Assembly: GCA_031270705.1 (NCBI GenBank)
Contig: JAISWW010000231.1
Span: 1-38,702, forward strand
Source: Deltaproteobacteria bacterium
GTDB taxonomy: Bacteria > Desulfobacterota > Desulfarculia > Adiutricales > Adiutricaceae
Reading direction: 5' to 3'
Length of the DNA: 38,702 nucleotides
Below the pieces are notes generated by a model. The model saw only the letters and a list, made by a program, of their open reading frames with translations. It was not told the origin of the DNA and searched no databases. Shown one piece after another: positions 19,891 through 29,090 of the stretch. Numbering within the stretch: position 1 is the first letter of the stretch; each line of letters opens with the position of its first letter. The position numbers and the translations under genes were made by a program.

Positions 19891-20553
19891 TTACATAAGC
19901 TCTTGCATGATAAGAGTTATGACGGATTGAGGGCCAAGGGTTTCGTTCGCCCCTTGGGCAGTATTGCCTTTGATGGTCACAACCATGTCCACCGGGAGGC
20001 ACTTGCCTTGATCGCCTGGGCCATTTTGGAGAGAACAACCTTCGCTCGGCTCGGTCACGCTGTCCAAAGTGATGGCCACGGTGGCTAAAACTTTTTCGCC
20101 CGACTTAAAGGTTAAATGGGGCTCATTGGCCGTAGGGTCATTGGTCAAGCCAGTTTCCACGTAACGATCCAAATATTTAAAAATTTCGGATTCTTCTATA
20201 AGCTTTTCCTCGGTAAAGCGAGTAGGGTTACGCGTGACGGTTATCGGCCAAAGAAGCCCAGAAGGAGGAGTGGTGACGATGTCCGCGCTTTCGTAGAGCT
20301 CAGGGTGTAGAAGCTGGCGGCAGAGCAAAATTGTCAATTTGGCGGCGGAGTCGGCGGAGATAAAGGCGGCCTGGTTTTGGCGATGTTGGCCAGCGTTAAC
20401 CGCCTCTGAGCGAGCGCTTACCATTATTATTAGCCCCATAAGAGAGGTAAGCATCATCACCACGATCACGAAAACCAGGATCATGCCCTGGCGATTTCGT
20501 TTGGAGTCAATTGTTTTAACTCTTATTGGCATATTAGACCTCAAAACCATCAA
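19891..20553 (-). CDS. pilX: PilX-like minor pilin/assembly protein
   Basis: RNRQGMILVFVIVVMMLTSLMGLIIMVSARSEAVNAGQHRQNQAAFISADSAA, typical PilX N-terminus, plus operon position. Confidence 0.8.
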   Translation of the reverse strand: MMVLRSNMPIRVKTIDSKRNRQGMILVFVIVVMMLTSLMGLIIMVSARSEAVNAGQHRQNQAAFISADSAAKLTILLCRQLLHPELYESADIVTTPPSGLLWPITVTRNPTRFTEEKLIEESEIFKYLDRYVETGLTNDPTANEPHLTFKSGEKVLATVAITLDSVTEPSEGCSLQNGPGDQGKCLPVDMVVTIKGNTAQGANETLGPQSVITLIMQELM

Positions 20554-20561
20554 ATTGATGG

Positions 20562-21032
20562 TTACAAATTTTTATCAGTAATGAACGCGCTATATAAGAC
20601 CGAGTGAGGGCCAGTAGAATCGCGCCAACTGACCTCCAATTCAACTTGACAGCTACGATTTGTAGGAGTGTTTTTAAAAATTTTAGTTTTTAAGTCAAAA
20701 ATATTTTTAGAACAGTCTGAATCAGGTAGACAACTTTTACTTAAAGAGTCTAATTTAAGTAATTCGTAATTATTTGTAGATTTTAACGTATCGAAATTTA
20801 ATGATTTAAGCCTTTCAAGCTCATTGGAGGCAATAGCGGAAGCGAAAGTTATATTCGCGGCGATATTTTTTCCTTTGATAGAATTGAGGAGCATAAATAC
20901 TGTGGCCAGGCCCCAAACGGCGATAACGGCCAGGGCAATTATGACCTCTATCAGGGTAAAACCGTTAATGAGCGATTGTCGCGGTCTATTTATTATATGA
21001 CTAGCGCTAAGCTGTTTCTGTTCTTCATTCAT
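20562..21032 (-). CDS. pilV: PilV-like type IV pilus minor pilin
   Basis: Prepilin motif NGFTLIEVIIALAVIAV and ASNELERLKSL; operon position. Confidence 0.8.
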   Translation of the reverse strand: MNEEQKQLSASHIINRPRQSLINGFTLIEVIIALAVIAVWGLATVFMLLNSIKGKNIAANITFASAIASNELERLKSLNFDTLKSTNNYELLKLDSLSKSCLPDSDCSKNIFDLKTKIFKNTPTNRSCQVELEVSWRDSTGPHSVLYSAFITDKNL

Positions 21033-21068
21033 TTTGTCATCCTTTTCAAATATGGCCGCGCTGAATGA

Positions 21069-21656
21069 TTAAGGTATTGGCGTAAAAGTATCTGTTTCGC
21101 TGGATATATACCCTGAAAAAGAATTTATTGATATTTTATAACCTTTCTTTTCAGGAAGTTTCTGGGAGGAATGATATAAAAATATCTCAAATCCTCGAGG
21201 ATCGGAAAAAATATTTCCAGCGGGCGTAAAAATTGTCCAAAAAATATTCGGGACGGAGATCTCCCCATCAAAAACCGCGCTGGGGTCGGTTTTAACTATT
21301 CGCAGGACAGAGTCAAAAACCCGGCGATCAGGTGGGCTTAATTGCCAACCAGTTACCGTTTTGTCCGCGTAAACAGCCGTCTGGAGGTCAGCGTAACAGT
21401 TATCCGCGCCAGCGGGCCTAACGCAGTTAATGACGACTCTCATAGGCTTTTTCTGGTTAATAGCCATAGTTCGGGCTTTTTCCATCAAAGTCTCCAACTG
21501 CCGCGAAGAGGAACGGATCGTCATGTCTTGTCGGGAGGACGTTAACATTGGATACGATATCAAAGCTAAAATCGCTATGATGGCGATTACGGCCAATAAC
21601 TCTATTAAAGAGAAACCGAGTCGTCTGGTTGATTGGCGGGGCTTAGGATTTGTCAT
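21069..21656 (-). CDS. fimT: GspH/FimT-type pseudopilin
   Basis: RRLGFSLIELLAVIAIIAILALISYPML, then RSSSRQLETLMEKARTMAINQKKPMRVV. The start overlaps the pilW stop (ATGA). Confidence 0.85.
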   Translation of the reverse strand: MTNPKPRQSTRRLGFSLIELLAVIAIIAILALISYPMLTSSRQDMTIRSSSRQLETLMEKARTMAINQKKPMRVVINCVRPAGADNCYADLQTAVYADKTVTGWQLSPPDRRVFDSVLRIVKTDPSAVFDGEISVPNIFWTIFTPAGNIFSDPRGFEIFLYHSSQKLPEKKGYKISINSFSGYISSETDTFTPIP

Positions 21657-22753
21657 TTTGTGGCGTTCCTCAAATTAACGGTTTCCATGATTGATATCCG
21701 GTCAAATTTGTCAGACGTTGTTCCGATGGAGCGGTTGAACAAGGCCGGCCTAACCTGAGGCGCTAGGTTTTGGGAATAAGTTGTTTTAGCGGTCAGTCCA
21801 ACGCTAATAGCCACAATGGAATGGTTCTTCAACTTATCGGAGCTAATGCCTGGGTCTAAAACGAGTTTGGCATTATCAACCTCCTCATTATCGAAATAAT
21901 AATAGAATTGAAGATCCTCAATATTTTCAGCTATCACGATAGGTGGGCTGACCTTTGGATCAAGCGGGTTGATCTTCTGATCATGGTAAACAACCATTAA
22001 CCGATTTGAGGCTTCATCAACGTAATAAGAGGCCAAAACCACGTCTTTAAGGTTAAAGATTTTGATCCCACGGCTGGAATACCCTGAGGGTAAGATATTA
22101 GGGCTGGTGTAACGACCATTTTTATTAATTTTTATTTTTCTTTCAGCGCCTGAATCTGTGATTGATTCTACTTCCATAACCACAGCCTCATAATCATCAT
22201 TTATAATCCCTAAAAGATCGCCAACCATAACCGCTTCTTCGTCAATACCGCTAGAGATAACAATTTCATCGCCACTAAAATCGCTTAATGTTCCTAATTT
22301 CTGGCTAAATTCTGGCTCCGCTTTAAAAATAGTGATCACATCGGAAGAATCGCTATCGCCGTCTTCCCCAAAAATCGCTCTAACTCCTTGACCAGATATT
22401 TCATCGCAATTTTTATACCAAGCCAGAGTATCAGTAATGATAGGCTTGGAGTTACAAGCGCGAGAGGCCATCGTTGGCGCGTAGACCTGAATTGTGGAAA
22501 GTCCAGGGCCGAGAACAAACATGCCGTTGCCAGCCATTCTAATTTCTCGCGTCAAAGTGGAGAGGGCGACGCGCAAATTCCTCTGCGCCTGAAGCGTGGC
22601 CTCAGATTCATAGTAATGGTGGGAATTGCGTAGATAGATCGCGAAGGCTAAGCCAGTAACGATCAGACCTAACAAAATGACTACCAAAAGCTCGATCAAA
22701 GTTATACCTAGGCGTTTAGTAGGGCATAAAATAATGAGGTTATTTATTTTCAT
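21653..22753 (-). CDS. pilW: PilW-like minor pilin
   Basis: KRLGITLIELLVVILLGLIVTGLAFAIYLRNSHHYYESEATLQAQRNLRVALSTLTREIRMAG. Confidence 0.82.
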   Translation of the reverse strand: MKINNLIILCPTKRLGITLIELLVVILLGLIVTGLAFAIYLRNSHHYYESEATLQAQRNLRVALSTLTREIRMAGNGMFVLGPGLSTIQVYAPTMASRACNSKPIITDTLAWYKNCDEISGQGVRAIFGEDGDSDSSDVITIFKAEPEFSQKLGTLSDFSGDEIVISSGIDEEAVMVGDLLGIINDDYEAVVMEVESITDSGAERKIKINKNGRYTSPNILPSGYSSRGIKIFNLKDVVLASYYVDEASNRLMVVYHDQKINPLDPKVSPPIVIAENIEDLQFYYYFDNEEVDNAKLVLDPGISSDKLKNHSIVAISVGLTAKTTYSQNLAPQVRPALFNRSIGTTSDKFDRISIMETVNLRNATK

Positions 22754-24341
22754 AATAATCCTGAATATATTATCATATTTAAATATTAACTAATATAATA
22801 ATATTTTGTTATGATTAAACTAATAATTAAAATTATTATTAGTCTCGCCTAAGTAAACCACGGTAACATGAGGCTATTCTATGGTTTAGATTATATTTAC
22901 TCCTTAAAAGAAAAAAAATAACAAACAAATTTTTTATCTAGCGTGATTTGTTCATTATTTTTTAAAAATTTAATTAACGAGGGCCATCCAATCAACTTTA
23001 GCTGGAAATGTTCGCCATTTTAACTCTTCACATCCTTTGGCTGACGCCGATCTATTAGGCTCACCTGTCGAGCCTCGCCTCTTAAACGTTCTACTTTCCG
23101 CGATTTAGAATCTTAGGAAAGTGGATGGCCACTATATTCGCCTAAATCGAAATGTCAATTATTTCTGGTTTTGGCGTTTGGTCAGTCTTAAGACTTCGCG
23201 TTTTTAATAAGTTCGTCACAATTGAATCAATTTTTTTGACCGTATCCTCCAACGGACAATAGCCCCGCCTCTCAATAACCCGATTACCCAGTTACTGAGA
23301 GGTAGTTTCTCTTCGAGCTGACTCGCTCCGCTCAAGAAAGATGCCCTCATGAACGGAGATATATCCATTGACCAATTTTTTAAAGAATAGAGCGCGTTTT
23401 AGGCGCCCTTTGATAGCCGACTTTATTCATGAAAATTTATATTAGCAAGAAACGGGCCAACCACTCTCGCGGGCCCCGCTAATAGAAATTATCTTGTATT
23501 CCTGGGTATTGGCCGTGAAGGAGCCCCATAAGAATCAAGAGACAAAAGGATACAAATCGGCCAATAGTGAGTAATTTTTACCCGTCCCCAGACGTCAACT
23601 GATCGAGAGTCGATCGGGATCTAGAGACCTGGGTTTTTGGAAAAATTTTGTCCCGGGAAACTCCTGTTTTTTAAAATAAGGGGGTTTTCGCGATGCCATC
23701 AAATTTATAACTTCCTCCTTTTTACCTAATCATTAACCCAATGTCAAGATTTTTAGCGGTTCTCTAGCGAATTTAAATTCGTAAAACCACCTGACGCCGC
23801 CATCCCGTAGACTATAGATACTATAAATAAAAATCTTAATTAAAATTTATATTATTTTACTAACTTAATTAGATAGTAAATAGTTGGTAAAAATTTTTTC
23901 AGTTTTTATAAAATTAATTAAAAAATATTAAAATATATATTTAAAGTATTAATACTTATATTTAATTTTGCTTTTCGAGGGTATTTGGTTGGTCTCTGAA
24001 CCGCATAATTTTTGGCCCACCTTTTGGCCAAGAGCGATAAGGCGCTTAGACAAAATCTAGGGGATTCCAAATATAAAATTTATGAAGTGTGGGTAAATTT
24101 TTTAAAAAAGGATCGGAAATTAGATTTAATCATTGTAAATCAGCGGCAATTTATTAATAAATAAGAATATTTGGGGTTTAAAGAAAAAATCTACTAATTT
24201 CAGGATGTTAACAGAAAATATTTTTCTTGATATTTGTTTTAAGATTTTGTATTATTAGGGGAATGAAAAATGCGCGCAGTTCGGTAAGAGTTTAGCTTGA
24301 AGTTATATAAAAAAACATTTTAGTTTTTGTCAGGCGCTTGT

Positions 24342-24764
24342 ATGAAATTTAACAATGATAATACTGATTATATTAACTATTTTATTAATAAAAATATTAT
24401 TACCCAACGGCATTTTCATTTATGCCGTGATTATTTTGTTAATAAGCTTTCCGTGCCCCAGCTTACCGCTAAATATGGATACGCTAGGACATCAATTTAT
24501 GATATAATTAAAAATTTTAGAGATAAATTGGATAATAATCAGGAACCCTTTTTTTTGGACATTCAGGCTGGCCAAAAAAACGCGACCTTCTCTAACGATA
24601 CGCTAATGATGATATTTAGGCTCCGGAACCAAAATCTTAGCGTGCCCGAAATTAAAGGCCGACTTGAAGCTAAAGGCCTAAACATTAGCGCGAGAAAAAT
24701 TTACGCCATTTTGAGACACTTTTACTTTCCACGGTTAAAAAAACGTTCGACCTCTAAAAAGTAA
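24342..24764 (+). CDS. Short helix-turn-helix protein resembling the N-terminal domain of a transposase; no catalytic domain
   Basis: NKNIITQRHFHLCRDYFVNKLSVPQLTAKYGYARTSIYDIIKNF and LSVPEIKGRLEAKGLNISARKIYAILRHFYFPRL: two HTH-like units. The first ATG is at 24342; the track start at 24327 is TTG. Confidence 0.6.
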   Translation: MKFNNDNTDYINYFINKNIITQRHFHLCRDYFVNKLSVPQLTAKYGYARTSIYDIIKNFRDKLDNNQEPFFLDIQAGQKNATFSNDTLMMIFRLRNQNLSVPEIKGRLEAKGLNISARKIYAILRHFYFPRLKKRSTSKK

Positions 24765-24782
24765 TGTTTAGGGTTTAAAAGG

Positions 24783-24836
24783 CCCTTAAGCTGGTCATAT
24801 AATTACTGGTCATAAAATTACTTGACCAGCTAAGGG
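24783..24836. terminator. Bidirectional terminator-like inverted repeat between convergent genes
   Basis: CCCTTAAGCTGGTCA … TGACCAGCTAAGGG (one bulge), with a second CTGGTCATA copy in the loop. Confidence 0.65.
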
Positions 24837-24841
24837 TAATT

Positions 24842-25060
24842 TTAGGCGACTAGAATTTGGCCAGCCGCCTGGGAGGCCAAGGAGATTCTGGCTTCGCCCA
24901 CGGCCACCAGAACTCCGCCACTATTTTTGGTCACAACCTGGATTTCCGCCCCTGGATAGATCCCCATGGACTCCAGTCGACGACGTTCCTTGCCTTTGGC
25001 GTCAATAGCCAAGACAAAGGTTGGTTGACCCACTTGATACTCAGGTAATTTCAAGCCCAT
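24842..25060 (-). CDS. FeoA domain protein, no FeoB in the window
   Basis: KGKERRRLESMGIYPGAEIQVVTKNSGGVLVAVGEARISLASQAAGQILV matches the FeoA/SH3-like pattern. Confidence 0.82.
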   Translation of the reverse strand: MGLKLPEYQVGQPTFVLAIDAKGKERRRLESMGIYPGAEIQVVTKNSGGVLVAVGEARISLASQAAGQILVA

Positions 25061-25516
25061 AAGAGTCCTCCTTTAGCGATTCGCGAGCGTTTTAAAGGTT
25101 GACGTGACCAAAAAATAAAGACGGAAAATAGCCGCTAACAGTTAGGGGCTACCAGCTAGAGATTATCGCTAGCCAGAAACTTTACAAGGTAACTGAAAAT
25201 CATTCTCAGAACTGATTATATACCAAGATCTAGGCCAGGGGAAGACTTTATTTGAATTTTTTAACAAATTTTATTGGTCTATAAATTTAACTAAATAGAA
25301 TTTTATATTAGCTAAAATTTCTTCTTAAAAATATTTAATTAAATAAAGTTTAATTTTTAGACTTAGATAGGCGGTCTTAGGGCAAGTCGCGGGGTCGAAT
25401 TATTTTCCTTCTTTAAAATATCGCCAAAATTTTTAGCCCTCAAAACCCAAAAAAAGTCGCCCAAGGCGACAAAGCCTTGGGCGACGACTTCTGACCCGCT
25501 TTTAGGGGGAGGCGGG

Positions 25517-25951
25517 TTAATTAATCGCGATAATGACGTGGGAGGCTTTAATGAGCGCGATGGCCTCAACCCCAGCTTTTAGGCCCAGATGAGTGGCGCT
25601 CTCGTTGGTGATGATAGCCGCTAAACTTTGACCGCTAGGGAGGTCAATGATGACTTCGCTATTTACGGCTCCGGTCTTGACCTCTTTGATTTTCCCAGCG
25701 AATTGGTTCCGGGCGCTTGTTTTTAGGGTTTTTTGGGTGGTGACGATTATCCAGGAGGCTTTGATTAAAGCGAGAGCCTCTTGGCCGACGGCTAGCCCCA
25801 AGCCCTTGGCGCTAGCGTTAGTGATAATGGCCGTGATCGCTTGGCCCGAGCCTAAGTCTAAGATGACTTCGGTGTTCACGGCTCCGGTGGTCAGTTGGCT
25901 GATCTTCCCAGACAGTTGGTTGCGAGCGCTAGAGATAGTTCCGCAGGACAT
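25517..25951 (-). CDS. Di-Mop (tandem TOBE) molybdate/molybdopterin-binding protein, ModG/molbindin-like
   Basis: Two repeats SARNQLSGKISQLTTGAVNTEVILDLGSGQAITAIITNASAKGLGL and SARNQFAGKIKEVKTGAVNSEVIIDLPSGQSLAAIITNESATHLGL. Confidence 0.9.
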   Translation of the reverse strand: MSCGTISSARNQLSGKISQLTTGAVNTEVILDLGSGQAITAIITNASAKGLGLAVGQEALALIKASWIIVTTQKTLKTSARNQFAGKIKEVKTGAVNSEVIIDLPSGQSLAAIITNESATHLGLKAGVEAIALIKASHVIIAIN

Positions 25952-25995
25952 GTTTAAATCCTTTCCATGAGGATCCGGATGATTTCCGGGTTAGA

Positions 25996-26055
25996 GGCGA
26001 ACAAAATTTTTGATCTTATTAAAAATAGATCAAAATAACGGCGAACAAAATTTTT
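25996..26055. repeat. 16-bp direct repeat (ggcgaacaaaattttt) flanking a short inverted repeat, upstream of the molbindin gene
   Basis: Exact copies at 25996-26011 and 26040-26055, with TGATCTTATT…AATAGATCA between. Confidence 0.7.
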
Positions 26056-26142
26056 AATATAAGACAAAATCCCTTCAATGATTTGGGCGTTTTTGGCTCG
26101 GCCCGAAGGAGATTTTTTTGATTCTTTAAGATTAAATTATTG

Positions 26143-26157
26143 ACAACATTTTGTTGT
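26143..26157. promoter_or_regulatory. Operator-like palindrome ACAACATTTTGTTGT upstream of the molbindin gene
   Basis: Perfect 6-bp arms with a 3-bp centre, in the AT-rich upstream region. Confidence 0.35.
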
Positions 26158-26269
26158 TAATAATTAAGATTCTTAAAATATAAGTCGCGCCTAAAAATTG
26201 TCAAGGCTTATTATGGTTATAGCTTAAAATAAGGCTATTTTTTATAGATCTAAAAAGCCAGTTTAATGG

Positions 26270-27319
26270 TCAAAGGGAGGCTCGCTCGACTTGGCTAGCC
26301 ACTTTTTCGACTAGGTCTGGGCGAGAAGGGAGGGGCAGGAGTTGGTCGGGACAGCGTGGGTCGGTTAAATCGGCTAAAGTTTGGGCCACGGCGAGTTTCA
26401 TGGGCGTAGTTATAGTAGTGGCCCGAGCTTTTAAGGCTCCGCTAAAAAGACCGCTTAAAACCAAGGCGGTTAATAAATTGATCGGCAATCTGGTCTTAGG
26501 GCCTGGCCCAAAGCCTAAGCCTAAGGGTTGGTTGCTCGCCGATAAAGGGCCTGGAGGCGATAAGGCCCAGGAAAAATTTAAAACAATGGGCTTAGGGGCC
26601 ATTAAGTTAACAATGTCTTTGCTGACGCTCATGGGCGTGGATCTGGAGATATAAACGTCAGCCCCAGACAGAGCTTTATTGAGGCCGCCTTTAATTAACT
26701 GGGGATTGGTTTTTTGGGCCAGTTGCTCCTTGAGCCAAGAGGTTGGGCCAGTGCGGCCTTTATGGATGGCCCCGGAGCGATCGCAAACCACCAAATTAAC
26801 GGCCCCAGCGGCCAAAAGAAAGTCGACCAAAGCCAAGCTATCGGACTCAAAGCCAGCCAAAACAATCCGGCTGACATTGATGGCCCGATTCGTTAGGGTT
26901 AAAGCTTTGTTTAAAGCGGCCAGGATTAAGATGGGCAAACTCTGTTGGGGATGAAAAAAAGTTGGCAAACCCAAAGGCGTTAAGATCCTCTCCACGGCTT
27001 GAAACGACTCGTCTTTGAGGCCAGTTAAGCACAAAAGGCCAGCCGCCGGAGCCAACATGATGGCCAAAGAGGCTATTTGCTCAGGCATGGTGGCGTTGAC
27101 GGCCAAGGGCCAAACCTTTAAAGAGGTGAGCTTTTGGATAAGATAAGCTTCCCCTTCTAGATATGGCAAAACCGCTTGCGGGCTTAAGGAGCCAAGTTCT
27201 GGGATCTGGCCGCCATTGGAAATTAGAGCCACGGTTTGGCCTTTGCCGGTGAGCTCCAGAGCCTTTTGGGGCTCCTGAAGCAACAACTGAGCCAGTTCCA
27301 AGCGATTTTGGTCGGTCAT
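26270..27319 (-). CDS. Malic-enzyme-like protein, probable pseudoenzyme
   Basis: GQTVALISNGGQIPELGSLSPQAVLPYLEGEAYLIQ…LPILILAALNKALTL…FLLAAGAVNLVVCDRSGAIHKGRTG…TNPQLIKGGLNKALSGADVYIS follows the malic enzyme fold order, but catalytic motifs are missing. Confidence 0.78.
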   Translation of the reverse strand: MTDQNRLELAQLLLQEPQKALELTGKGQTVALISNGGQIPELGSLSPQAVLPYLEGEAYLIQKLTSLKVWPLAVNATMPEQIASLAIMLAPAAGLLCLTGLKDESFQAVERILTPLGLPTFFHPQQSLPILILAALNKALTLTNRAINVSRIVLAGFESDSLALVDFLLAAGAVNLVVCDRSGAIHKGRTGPTSWLKEQLAQKTNPQLIKGGLNKALSGADVYISRSTPMSVSKDIVNLMAPKPIVLNFSWALSPPGPLSASNQPLGLGFGPGPKTRLPINLLTALVLSGLFSGALKARATTITTPMKLAVAQTLADLTDPRCPDQLLPLPSRPDLVEKVASQVERASL

Positions 27320-29088
27320 TTGGGGGGACGTCCTTCCAGAATGGCAAGTTTAGCCGCTTCTTGATCGTAATTAGCCCGCTCAACTCGGTGCTTAAAGGCT
27401 CTGAGGGTCAGCCCTAAAAGCATGGCCGCCTCAGTTTTATTGTCGCCACTTTGCTTCATGGCCAAATGGATATAATGGCGCTCCACTTGGCGCATGATTT
27501 CGACAAGATCAATATTGGCCCCCGTCCACTCAGGCGCCAACTCTTGGGAGAGAGGAGGTTTCGGGTAACGGTCGGGGCTAATGGATTTTAATTGGGGCCC
27601 ATCCAAGTTCGTTAAGCCTAAAGCCGTTAAACGCACCCGAATTCGCCAAGGGCTAATGTTAACTAATTTGGCGGCCAAACTCCGCCGACCGTCAGCGGTT
27701 AAGAGGGCGTGGAAGAGATAATAGACTTCCAAAGAAGTCAAGATATCGTCCAACCCCCCGGGCGGCAATTTTAAAAAAGTGGGGTTTTCCACTTGGCTAA
27801 AAGACTCGGTTCGCGCTGGATCGGGGGCGAAAGCCCCAGAGCCAGGTTGACTCTGGCCAAACTGACTCTGGCTGGCTGGGCTTTGGCCATAATGACTCGG
27901 AAAAGTCCCCGGCTCCCCCCGTTTGAAATCCGCTAATCGCAGGCTTTCCGGGAGGATGATGTTGGACTGCTCAAGAGCCACCGATCTTTCAATAATGTTT
28001 TCCAGCTCGCGGACATTGCCGGGAAAATGGTATCTTTGCAGGATGTCCAAGGCGTAAGTGGAAAGCTTGCGGACGTCTTTATTTTGTTGGTGGCTATATT
28101 TTTCCAAGAAAAAATGGGCCAACAAAGCGATGTCCATGGGCCTTTCCCGCAAAGGCGGCAATTGGATATTAATGACGTTTAGGCGGTAATAAAGATCCTC
28201 GCGAAAACGCCCGGCCATGATCTCGGTCTCGAGGTTTTTGTTGGTGGCGGCGATGAAGCGAACATCAGCGGAGAGCTCGTTTTGGCCACCCACCGGGCGA
28301 TAAGTTTTTTCTTGAACCAGGCGCAATAACTTCACCTGCATGGGCAAAGTCAATTCCGCGAGCTCATCCAGAAATAAAGTGCCCCCGTCGGCCAAGGTCA
28401 CCAAACCCTGCTTATCGGCGATGGCCCCGGTAAAAGAGCCTTTTTTATAGCCAAACAACTCGCTATCGACCAGTTGCTCAGGCATGCCGCCGCAATTGAT
28501 GGCCACAAAGTTTTTTTCGGCCCGCGTCGAATTGGCGTGGACGGCTCTAGCCACTAACTCTTTGCCAGTGCCAGATTCCCCGGTGATGAGGATGGAGGTG
28601 CTAGTTTGCGCGGCTCTTTTGACCAGATCGTAGACCTGCAACATGGCCGGCGAAGAGCCCACCAACCCGCCAAAGCGTTGATGGGTTTTGATGTTGTCCA
28701 CCAAAGCCTGTCGCTCTTGATCCACATTGCGATGAGTTAAGGCCGAATGAACCGCGGTCAATAAATCTTGGTTGCGAAACGGTTTGGGAATAAAGTCATA
28801 AGCCCCATGCCGCATGGCTTCCACCGCCGTCTCAGCGCTGGCGTAAGCGGAAATGAGGATTAAAGTGGTCTGACGGCCTTTTTCCCGCAAAAGCCGTAAA
28901 AGATCCAAGCCACTCAAACCCGGCATGCGTATGTCGCTGATGATCAGATCATAGTCCTTCTCCAAGGCCATCTCCAAGCCCACCTGGCCATTTTCGGCCA
29001 AATCGGATTGATGCCCATCGGAACGCAAGATCATCTCCATGATTTCCCGGAGACTTAGATCATCATCAATTACTAAAATAGAGCCCAC
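27316..29088 (-). CDS. NtrC-family sigma54-dependent response regulator (REC-AAA+-HTH)
   Basis: Receiver VIDDDLSLREIM…ISDIRMPGLSG…PKPF; GESGTGKELVARAVH; ELFGYKKGSFTGA; C-terminal Fis-type HTH. Confidence 0.95.
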   Translation of the reverse strand: MGSILVIDDDLSLREIMEMILRSDGHQSDLAENGQVGLEMALEKDYDLIISDIRMPGLSGLDLLRLLREKGRQTTLILISAYASAETAVEAMRHGAYDFIPKPFRNQDLLTAVHSALTHRNVDQERQALVDNIKTHQRFGGLVGSSPAMLQVYDLVKRAAQTSTSILITGESGTGKELVARAVHANSTRAEKNFVAINCGGMPEQLVDSELFGYKKGSFTGAIADKQGLVTLADGGTLFLDELAELTLPMQVKLLRLVQEKTYRPVGGQNELSADVRFIAATNKNLETEIMAGRFREDLYYRLNVINIQLPPLRERPMDIALLAHFFLEKYSHQQNKDVRKLSTYALDILQRYHFPGNVRELENIIERSVALEQSNIILPESLRLADFKRGEPGTFPSHYGQSPASQSQFGQSQPGSGAFAPDPARTESFSQVENPTFLKLPPGGLDDILTSLEVYYLFHALLTADGRRSLAAKLVNISPWRIRVRLTALGLTNLDGPQLKSISPDRYPKPPLSQELAPEWTGANIDLVEIMRQVERHYIHLAMKQSGDNKTEAAMLLGLTLRAFKHRVERANYDQEAAKLAILEGRPPK

Positions 29089-29090
29089 GT

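Noticed and set aside
22982-23130. 9-bp inverted repeat GGCCATCCA/TGGATGGCC spanning 150 bp
   Set aside because: A 9-bp match at arbitrary distance in several hundred bp is near chance expectation; not counted as independent evidence.
23768-23781. Perfect palindrome CGAATTTAAATTCG
   Set aside because: AT-rich region where such palindromes are expected by chance; no associated gene start.
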